From contig CM019064.1 of NCBI GenBank assembly GCA_009667805.1, positions 73,592,400-73,656,399 on the forward strand: a stretch of DNA of 64,000 nt, given 5' to 3'. Under the pieces are notes generated by a model. That model had not been told where the DNA came from, did no database searches, and saw only the letters and a list, made by a program, of their open reading frames with translations. A program made the translations under genes and the position numbers. Of the stretch, positions 56,761 to 64,000 are shown in pieces. How positions within the stretch are numbered: position 1 is the first letter of the stretch; every line of letters starts with the position of its first letter. Source of the DNA: Leptobrachium leishanense (taxonomy: Eukaryota > Chordata > Amphibia > Anura > Megophryidae).

Positions 56761-56943
56761 AATCCATGTGTGAGCTGGGGCAATATCCATGTGTGAGCTG
56801 GGGCAATATCCCACTTAGGCTTATACGCGAGTCAATAAGTTTTCACAGGTTTTTTGGGAAAAAGTAGGGGGGTCAGCTTATACACGGATCGGTTTATACC
56901 CGAGTATATACGGTAATTACTTTTCCTTAGTGACTGTGCTTTT

Positions 56944-56963
56944 TCTGGTCCAGTGTGTGTGTG
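56944..56963. repeat. (GT)n microsatellite
   Basis: Ten GT units within TCCAGTGTGTG. Confidence 0.85.
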
Positions 56964-57646
56964 TGTGTGTGTGTCTTTCAGTATCTTTATTTCCCGTGCC
57001 TTTGTCAATATCTATGTGTGTCTTTCTGAATCTGTGTTACTCTTTCATTTACCAGTGTGTCTATTTCTTAGTGTCATTCGCTCTGTGTTTCTCTAGCAGT
57101 TTTATTGCTGTGCAGCTCTGTAACACACATACATATTGCACATTACTGTGGATTTTATTGCCGTGGAGCTCTGCGATACACAGAGAACATTACTGTGGAG
57201 CTCTGATACGCTCATACATACAGCGCATTACTGTGGAGTTCTGTGATAAGCATGGGTATGTTTTGGTGGGCAGTTTGAGGGGGCAGCAGCATTTCATCCT
57301 TGGACCCAGGCAATACAACGTCGTGGCCCAGTCCTAGTTCCGAACTTTACAGTCCTAGTTTGGAACTTTATTCCGAATAAAACATTTAACAGTGTCATTT
57401 AATAAGATAACTCCGCCCCTAAACACACCCATTTAAGTTAAGGGCAGGGTAGGTGGGGCAACTGGTGGCGAATAACTCTTAAGGTCTGGCTAGTAGCTCA
57501 GGACTTGAAATTTTGAGCCCTGTTTAAACCATTAATTAAAATTAAGGTAGACAAATCCCCAGAGCCAGGCAGGTTACAGCTTTGGAAGCTCAAGGAACTT
57601 GTTTTGTAAAAACCAGACTGCTTTTTCTTATATTAAAGGGATACGG

Positions 57647-58283
57647 ACGGTATTAAAAAATAGTGCTCCTTTTTGCCCTTAATTGGGAAGATGCTGCAGT
57701 GCTGCAGGCAGCCTCTCGCCAATTATTTCTTAATTTTTTTTCTCTTGGTGATTTTACACAACTTGTGTCCGTCGGCTATCACTGCTCCTCCTCTTCAGCT
57801 CAGGGACTCCTGAACCTGGGAGTCCCTGCAGCGGTCTAACTCAATTTGTGCTCCAACGCAATTTGTATAATGTAGGAACGGCAAATTGCGCACCGCTGCG
57901 GGAATTGTGCAATTTACTTACACGAGGTCTGTAGCGCCTGTGCAGAGAAATGGAATGGAGATGTGCACACATGCGCAAATCTGATCTATTGGCTGCCTCT
58001 CTAAGACGTCTCTCTGTCATGGGCGGTCTCAGACGGTGATGACAGCACACTATCTGTATTCTGACATCAATAGTGACAGATTTGGGTCCGGCAACCAGGA
58101 AAATAAAAAATCTCGGCTACTGGTGCTACTGGGTGGGGTGGAGGAAATGCCTCTACTTCCCCCAGCGTTTTCACCAAGATCTGGGCAGTAGGGGGGCAGG
58201 GAAAGAGAAGAGGGGGCACTCTTCCAAGGGTCACCACTTAAAAAGATAGTAGTCAGGATATGTAGAATTAGTAGAGTGTCCCT
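57647..58283. mobile_element. TTAA MITE with AGGGATAC/GTGTCCCT termini
   Basis: TTAA 57643-57646 then AGGGATACGG; right GTAGAGTGTCCCT then TTAA 58284-58287. 637 bp, noncoding; termini like 43711-43920. Confidence 0.7.
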
Positions 58284-58349
58284 TTAAAAGATTCCTTCTA
58301 GTTGGTTGCAACACAAGAAAAATGAATATAATGTCACATATAATATTAT

Positions 58350-58413
58350 AGCATTCTTACTCCGATAGTCAGATACCTCGATACAGAATGCACCTTCTAA
58401 ACATGTAACATAC
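58350..58413 (+). repeat. LINE-type fragment interrupted by the Gmr1-like element
   Basis: GATACCTCGATACAGAATGC and AAACATGTAACATA match 277-313. The gypsy LTR begins right after, at 58414. Confidence 0.6.
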
Positions 58414-59274
58414 TGTGGCGGAATGGAGGTCCGCCTGCGGTCCTGCTCTATCTGACCCCCCCCTTTGATGGTGTCCGACCCGACTACCGAGTGGCACGGC
58501 ACTCGGCGTCTCGAGCGGCCTGGAGGATGAAATGGCGTTGGTCCGGCGTCTGGAGAGATGGTGCGGTGTTGCCTTGGGGATCCCGTTCCTGGGTTGAGTG
58601 GTGATGCAGGAGACGGCTGAGTGTCTCCTGCAATAGTGATTGTAGCTCTGAAATGAAGACACCAGACGTGGCTGTATGCTTTAAAACAGTGAACTGAATT
58701 TTATGGGTTTCAACAGGGTCATTTATACAACTTCACACAAACAGATTATCAACTCCCCCACCCACACAACCAGCACTGATTGGCTCCTTTCCCAGCCTCC
58801 TGTTCCCTATCAGGTCCCTTTCAGCCTTCCCATTGTCCAGGGATTAGGCAGATGAGGTCTTGGAAAAGCCTCCAATCAGCTGGCTTGCTGTATCCTCTAT
58901 CTTGCCCTTTCAGGCTCCCCCATTGTCCAGGGGATTAGGCAGATGAGGTCTTGGAAAAGCCTCCAATCCTCTGGCTCGCTGCATCCTCCATCTTGGGGCA
59001 TGAGATCCTTTGTTCTGTGAAACCATGCTGGGATGAGCAAAATGGCGACGGGGAAAAACACATACAAACGGTTTCTTTCATACTTTTACAGTCACCTCAT
59101 ACAGGGTACATTTTTATTTCATTACACCAATAAAACCACATCTAGCAATAAAATAAGAGGTCCATAGGCTCACACGCAAAACCAAAATGAAAACAGGAAA
59201 AATGGTCTTTAAAAAGGGTTCAGTCTTTAGTCCTGTGGCTCGCTGAAAAGAGCTCTCATGTCTGTTCCGTGACA
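58414..59274 (-). repeat. 3' LTR of Gmr1-like element
   Basis: 861 bp, minus strand TGTCACGGAACAGACATGAG to CCGCCACA, so TG...CA ended. Its left 180 bp repeats at 63800-64000. Confidence 0.92.
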
Positions 59275-59720
59275 TTTCTCCCCCCTTCTAGAGTCCGACG
59301 GACACAGTTGGACCCACACGGGTCGACTCGGGGAAGTCGGTGAACGGAGTCTCCGGGTTCCTGGGCCATTTTACGCGATAATCCATCGGCGTTCCCATTT
59401 TGAGGCCCGGGCCGATATTGGATTGTGAAGTTAAACGGTTGGAGGGCCAGGCTCCACCGTAGCAGGCGGCCGTTCTCCCCAGCCACTCGGTTCAGCCACA
59501 CCAGGGGATTGTGGTCAGTCATGACGGTGAAAAAGCACCCGTAAACATAGGGCTGGAACTTTCTCAGGGCCCAAACCAGGCCCAAACACTCCTTCTCCAC
59601 TGCGGCATATCCCACCTCCCTGGGGAGAAGTTTGCGGCTGATGAATGCCACCGGATGTTCCCCCCATCGTCTCCCACCTGACTCAGCACGGCTCCCAGTC
59701 CAAACATGGAGGCGTCTGTA
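59256..59720 (-). pseudogene. pol: RNase H end of pol
   Basis: It carries ISRKLLPREVGYAAVEKE, the LVWALRKFQPY helix, TDHNPLVWL and a final NADGLSR, the usual gypsy RNase H C-terminus. The frame stops near the polypurine tract, so pol ends at the 3' LTR with no third ORF. Confidence 0.85.
59275..59290 (-). promoter_or_regulatory. Polypurine tract
   Basis: On the minus strand TAGAAGGGGGGAGAAA ends exactly at the LTR start, as needed to prime plus-strand DNA synthesis. Confidence 0.88.
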
Positions 59721-62560
59721 TGGACGACAAAACGTTTATTATAATTCGGAGAGGCTAAGAGGGGAGCTTGGGTTAGGGTTGTCTTCAGTTGTTGGAAGGC
59801 CGTCCTCGCACTCCGGGGACCACAGGACTTGGCGGGGTAGGGATTTTTTGGTCAGGTCAGTCATGGGTTTGGTGAGGGCGCTGTACTGGGGGACGAACTT
59901 TCGGTAGTAGCCTGCGGTCCCTAGGAAGGCAAGGACCTGAGTCTTGGTCCTGGGGGTAGGCCAGTTGAGAATGGCTTCTATCTTGGCGGGTTCCGGTCGC
60001 TGTTTCCTGCAGCCCACCCGGTGGCCGAGGTACTGTACCTCGGACATCCCTATTTTACATTTCTCCGGTTTAAGGGTCAGGTTGGCGTCCTTGATCCGCT
60101 CTAACACTACCCCTAGATGGTGAAGGTGTTCCTCCCAGGTTTGGCTGTAGATGGCTATGTCGTCTAAGTAGGCACAGGCAAACTCCTGTAGGCCATCGAG
60201 GACATGATCAATCAACCGCTGGAAAGTAGCCGGGGCGTTCTTCATCCCGAACGGCATGACCCAAAATTGGTACAGGCCGAACGGGGTGATGAAGGCCGAC
60301 TTCGGGGTCGTCTCCTCTGCCAGGGGAATCTGCCAATACCACTTACACAAATCTACGGTGGTCAGATAGTGCCCCTGGGAGATCTGATCTAACAGCTCGT
60401 CAACTCGGGGCATGGGGTATGCGTCAGTCGTGGTACAGTCGTTTAACCTCCGGTAGTCCACGCAGAACCGGGTGGTCCCGTCCTTTTTGGGGACCAACAC
60501 TATGGGGGAGGCCCATGGGCTGGTGGAGGGCTCGATAACCCCCAGCTCCAGCATCTCCCGGATTTCAGCCCGCATGGGTTCGCGGACTGCCTCCGGGAGT
60601 CGGTAGGCTGGCTGCCGGAGGGGTCTCTGGCCTGGGGTCTCAACTTGGTATAAGGCCCGGCTGGTATAGCCAGGGCGGGCGGAGAAGACCTCCTGGTGGT
60701 TGTGGAGGAGCTGTTTAATCTGGGCCTGTTTCTGGGGACCCAACTCCTCCCCTATCTGCACCTGGTCGACCCCTGCGGGCCGGTTGTCTATCCCGGGGAG
60801 ATCTATCAGGGGAAACTGTTCTGCCTCCTCGGTGGCCAGGGCACAAATGGCAGCCACCGTCTCCAGGCGCTCATGGTAGGCCTTGAGCATATTGACGTGG
60901 AATGTCCGCTGGATCCTGGTGTCTGCGCAGCTGACAACCACATAGGTGGTATCCCCCAGCTGGGTTACCACCCAGTAGGGGCCCTGCCAGGACGCCTGCA
61001 GCTTGTTCTGCCGCTGTGGTTTTAACACCAGGACCTTCTGCCCCACGAGGAACGAGCGTCTGCGGGTGGAGCGGTCGTACCACGCCTTCTGCTGGGCCTG
61101 GGCCGTTTCCATGTTCCCTTGAACTAGTTCCGTCAAGTGCTCCCGGAGCTCCAAGACGTAACTCAGGATGTCTGCCTCCTGTCCCCCCTCCCACTGAGCC
61201 CTAACTAGGTCTAAGGGGCCTCGCACCTGGCGCCCATACAATAACTCAAAGGGGGAGAATCCGGTCGATTCCTGTGGTACCTCCCGATAGGCAAATAACA
61301 AGTGGGGTAAGTATTTTTCCCAGTCCTTTCTTTCCTGGGTGAAGGCCCGGAACAGCTGTTTCAGGGTCCCATTAAACCGCTCGCACAGCCTGTTCATCTG
61401 GGGGTGATATGGGGCGCTGTGAAGTGCCTTGACACCACACAGGCGCCAGAGCTGTTGTGTCAGCTCAGCGTTAAACTGGGTGCCCTGGTCAGACAAAATC
61501 TCTAGTGGGAATCCTACCCTGGAAAACACCCGTAGGAGGGCATCGGTTATGGTGTCGGCCTGGATATTGGCCAAGGCCACAGCCTAGGGGTATCGGGTGG
61601 TGTAGTCCACCACAGTGAGAATATATCTCTTCCCGGTGGCACTGGGGCGAGGCAGGGGGCCGATTATGTCGACCGCCACCCGACTAAAGGGTTCTTGGAT
61701 AATGGGCATGGGGTGCAGTGGGGCTTTCGGGTGGTCTCCGGTTTTCCCTACCTTCTGGCAGACCGAACAGGTGCGACAGTACTCTCGGGTATCCTCACTA
61801 AGGCGAGCCAGAAGAACGCTCGGGTTAACTGGTGTCGGGTCTTCTTTATCCCTAAGTGTCCGGTGAGGGGGATGTCGTGGGCCAGTCTCAGGAGTTCCTG
61901 TCTAGGGGCCTGTGGTACGATTAACTGCTTGTAGGGAACCTGTTGCTTCTTGGTGCCCACCCTCTCAGTATACCTATATAGTAGCCCATCCTCCCACTCG
62001 ATGCTATCAGTCCTGTCGCCTTCCAAGCCCTTGCCGGCCCGGTCTCGGTATCTCTCTAGGGTGGGGTCAGTCTGGGTCTGGTGTCGGAGGGTGGCTGGGG
62101 AGCTCCATGTGAGGGGGTGGTCAGGTCGAGGGGACGGGGTCGTGGTTGGTCGGGGTTTGGGGGGTCGGGGGGGTTTGGGAGGTTTGGGTCGTGGTCTCAC
62201 CTGGGTCCCGATTGGAGTGCCGTAGTTGTTGCGGTGGCTTTGTTGCCGAGTGGTCATCGGGGCTGCTGCATCCGTGGCGTAGGTGGAAACTAAGCATCTC
62301 AGGTCATTGCCGAGGAGGATTTCAGCCGGTAGTCGATCCAGTAAACCCACCCTCACGGATCTCTCCCCCGAACCCCAATCCAGGTGGACCCGGGCCGTAG
62401 CGAGTCGGACCACTTTCCCTCTGGCTACACGGACAGCGACAGTGTGGTCCAACCGGTCCTTTTTCTGTATTAAATGTGGTCGTATGAGGGAGATGGTGGC
62501 GCCGGAGTCCCGGAGGCCCTCAGCGGCCCGTCCGTTGATCCACACGGCCTGTCGGTGGTG
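59300..62560 (-). pseudogene. pol: Gmr1-like pol: protease, integrase, RT, RNase H; defective
   Basis: The protease has DSGAT (about 62509) and LLGND (about 62310). The integrase has a zinc finger (His at 61879 and 61861, CRTC..C after a frameshift near 61808), a core with Asp at about 61668 (VDIIGP), Asp at 61490 (LSDQGTQF) and Glu at 61382 (CERFN), and a GPY motif near 60983. The RT (about 60550-60020) has KKDGTTRFCVDYR, TVDL, MPFG and YLDD at 60170. The RNase H follows with HTDAS, EKECLGLVWAL, MTDHNPL and NADGLSR. Lesions: frameshift 61808, TAG at about 61588, frameshifts near 59820 and 59665. Catalytic residues remain throughout. Confidence 0.92.
59739..61580 (-). pseudogene. pol: Integrase C-terminal half fused to RT in one open frame
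   Basis: 613 codons open, starting in the integrase core (LEILSDQGTQFNAEL). Position proves the order: integrase residues come first, then the GPY module (about residue 200), a spacer, and RT from about residue 345 to 520 (YLDD 471-474), ending in the RT thumb. The Met start is just after the TAG at 61588 and is an artefact of that stop. Confidence 0.92.
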
Positions 62561-63748
62561 TTGGCGATTGTCGGCCAAGGCAGCCTGTACAGGGTCGGCC
62601 TCGTGTAACATCCCCCATTCTTCCGGGGAGTCCAACCACGGGGTTTCGGTGTGGTAGCAGTGAGCCGCGGGTGGTGCTTGGGTGGGGGCCCGCGAAATGG
62701 GGGGGTCGGTGGGGGAAATTCCGGCGGTAGTGCCCCACCTGGTCACATCCGTAACAGCGGATGTTGGCCGCCGAGTTTGGACGGCTCGCCGGTCTGACTG
62801 CGGGCCAGCGGGTCGATGGCTCCAGGGGAGGGGCGGGTAGTGCGGGTCGAGGGGGTGGGGGTCGTTCACCCCCGTTGGGTTTCCTCGTGTCTGTGTACTC
62901 ATCTGCCCAGGTAGCAGCTTGCTGCACCGTCTGGGGTTTCTTCTCCCGTACCCACTCCCGTACTGCTATGGCGGTGTGTTCAAAAAATTGTTCCAGTAGT
63001 AGCAGCTGGGTGATTTCTTCCACCGTTCTGGCCTTGCTCCCCAGGAACCAAGTCTTTAGGTCTCATTGTAGCCGATGCGCCCACTCTACATGCGTTGTGC
63101 CGTTGGGCCGGCGTGAGTTTCGGAACTTCACCCGGCTGGCTTTAGGAGTGATGGCAAAGCAACTCAGTAAAGCTTGCTTTACGTAGTCATAGTTCTTGGC
63201 CTCTTCGTCCGGAACGGTCCGATATGCCTCTGCAGCTCGACCTGTCAATTTACAGGCCAGAATACCGACCCAAGCGGAGCGTTGGACCTCGTGTACCTGG
63301 CACAACTGCTCAAAGTCCTGGAGGAAGTTTTTAATCTCTTCCTCTGCCTCACTGAAGGTTTTAAACGCCTGGAAGGGCACCTTCCGGCCCGCTGATTGTT
63401 CTGGGTTGGGGCTCTCAACCCTATGGCTCTGCATTTCGGCCAGCCGAAGTTCATGCTGGCGCCCCTTGTCTCGTTCCTCTTCCTGCTGGATCTCCTGGAT
63501 GGCGTTGTGTATAGCGGCTTCTGACGGGCGGCTCCGAAGAGGGCTACCCGCTGCCGCACTTTCCTTTGGAAGGGATCTTCTGGGGCCAATGCCTGGGTGG
63601 GTGGTAAGGTTGGCGTGCCCACGGCTCCCTGGTCCATTTCCTGCAGTTCCTCGATCAGGGCGGCTTTACTTTTTGAGCCCGGGGTGCCTCCTCGGCTCTC
63701 CAGGATGCCCCGCAGGTTGTCTTTTTTGTAGTTGGCGTACCCTGCCAT
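62520..63748 (-). pseudogene. gag: Gmr1-like gag with SAP-like N-terminus and SCAN-like capsid
   Basis: Starts MAGYANYKKDN at 63748, 33 bases past the primer site. Residues 8-38 (LRGILESRGG..GSKSKAALIEEL) resemble a SAP motif. After a frameshift near 63530 comes a capsid-like part (VPFQAFKTFSEAEEEIKNFL, AEAYRTVPDEE, VKFRNSRRPNGTTHVEWAHRL). A TGA at 63061-63063 interrupts it. After that, ITQLLLLEQFFEHTAIAVRE is strikingly like the SCAN box. The zinc knuckle CYGCDQVGH..NF (62756-62711) has lost its fourth ligand (Phe for Cys). Confidence 0.82.
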
Positions 63749-63780
63749 GCTGAGTGCTTTTTCTGGGGGTTCAAAGAGCT

Positions 63781-63798
63781 ATCCCGCCGCTGCCACCA
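63781..63798 (-). promoter_or_regulatory. Primer binding site, tRNA-Leu type
   Basis: Minus strand TGGTGGCAGCGGCGGGAT, one base from the LTR; 17 of 18 complementary to vertebrate tRNA-Leu 3' ends (PBS form TGGTGGCAGCGGTGGGAT). Confidence 0.85.
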
Positions 63799-63799
63799 G

Positions 63800-64000
63800 T
63801 GTGACAGGATGGAAGTCCGCCTGCGGTCCTGCTCTATCTGACCCCCCCCCTTTGATGGCATCGGCCCGACTACCGAGTGGCACGGCACTCGGCGTCTCGA
63901 GTGGCCTGGAGGATGAAATGGCGTTGGTCCGGCGTCTGGAGAGATGGTGCGGTGTTGCCTTGGGGATCCCGTTCCTGGGTTGAGTGGTGATGCAGGAGAC
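63800..64000 (-). repeat. 5' LTR of Gmr1-like element, partial
   Basis: On the + strand begins TGTGACAGGATGGAAGTCC and aligns with 58414-58620 to the window edge. The remaining roughly 660 bp and the target duplication lie outside. Confidence 0.92.

Larger units (their letters stand above)
55759..56913. mobile_element. TIR element (CCGTATATACTCG) with hairpin and minisatellite
   Basis: CCGTATATACTCGCGTATAA at the left and CGAGTATATACGG at the right, with TA on each side; subterminal GGCTTATAC motifs face each other in both ends. The TA duplication suggests a Tc1/mariner-type mobiliser. Inside are a 200-bp hairpin (55836-56035) and an 18-bp minisatellite (56150-56760). No transposase. Confidence 0.82.
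58414..64000 (-). mobile_element. Gmr1-like Ty3/gypsy LTR retrotransposon, runs off window
   Basis: Two LTR copies in the same orientation bracket a 4.5-kb internal region on the minus strand. Read from the right: 5' LTR (63800 onward), primer site, gag, protease, integrase, RT, RNase H, polypurine tract, 3' LTR. Integrase precedes RT, which is the Gmr1 arrangement, not the usual gypsy one. The LTRs are close but show several differences in their first 200 bp (GGAATGGAGG against GGATGGAAGG; GGTGTCCGACCC against GGCATCGGCCC). Multiple frameshifts and stops make this copy defective. No env. Confidence 0.93.

Noticed and set aside
55921..56814. Open frames of 239-297 codons on the minus strand and 151 on the plus strand
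   Set aside because: They are translations of an 18-bp minisatellite, whose period keeps all frames open.
60696..63753. Several plus-strand ORFs of 80-185 codons
   Set aside because: They are opposite-strand shadows of the G+C-rich gypsy gag-pol.

Overview
This window looks like vertebrate intergenic DNA, most likely from an anuran amphibian. It is almost entirely mobile elements and their debris. I found no convincing host exon, tRNA or rRNA gene. The assignment rests on the element mix: hAT and Tc1 elements, Harbinger-like and TTAA-flanked MITEs, Penelope-like GIY-YIG debris, L2-type 3' tails, a class I endogenous retrovirus, and a Gmr1-type Ty3/gypsy element with integrase before reverse transcriptase. 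Nothing in it is bacterial, so operons and ribosome binding sites do not apply. Every element-borne gene I could read carries lesions.

Layout. 1-1.3 kb: the end of a foldback Harbinger-like MITE and a LINE 3' tail. 1.35-12.2 kb: two copies of a family with CAGGGTTATTC termini. The second is split by a 9,046-bp hAT element (2805-11850) with an exact 8-bp target duplication. That hAT element has tandem arrays near both ends (about 81 bp and about 141 bp units), and its transposase gene is itself split inside the BED zinc finger by a TTAA-flanked element built as a chain of hairpins. 12.5-15.3 kb: a TTAA MITE holding a 1.25-kb Tc1 element, then more MITEs. 16.1-18.5 kb: a 5'-truncated LTR retroelement with a tRNA-Leu-type primer site and an unrecognised repeat-containing ORF but no pol. 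It is followed by a Penelope-like endonuclease fragment. 18.8-31.2 kb: MITEs and small fragments between unremarkable AT-rich DNA.

31.27-37.70 kb is a four-layer nest: a CAGGG-family element, a solo LTR inside it with 5-bp duplication CCTCT, a TIR-bounded Harbinger-like element inside that, and a 3'-truncated endogenous retrovirus (LTR, primer site, gag remnant, protease, RT, RNase H, partial integrase) inside that. 37.9-58.3 kb: more MITEs, a palindromic cluster at 40.4-40.9 kb, a tRNA-headed SINE, Tc1 remnants, several TTAA elements, and a TIR element with a 200-bp hairpin and an 18-bp minisatellite. 58.41 kb to the window end: a nearly complete Gmr1-like Ty3/gypsy element on the minus strand. 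It has both LTR regions, a primer site, a polypurine tract, SCAN-like gag, and pol in the order protease-integrase-RT-RNase H.

The elements act mainly as insertion sites for one another. Exact target duplications at many junctions let the insertion order be read directly. Family names are from motif recognition only; no database search was possible.
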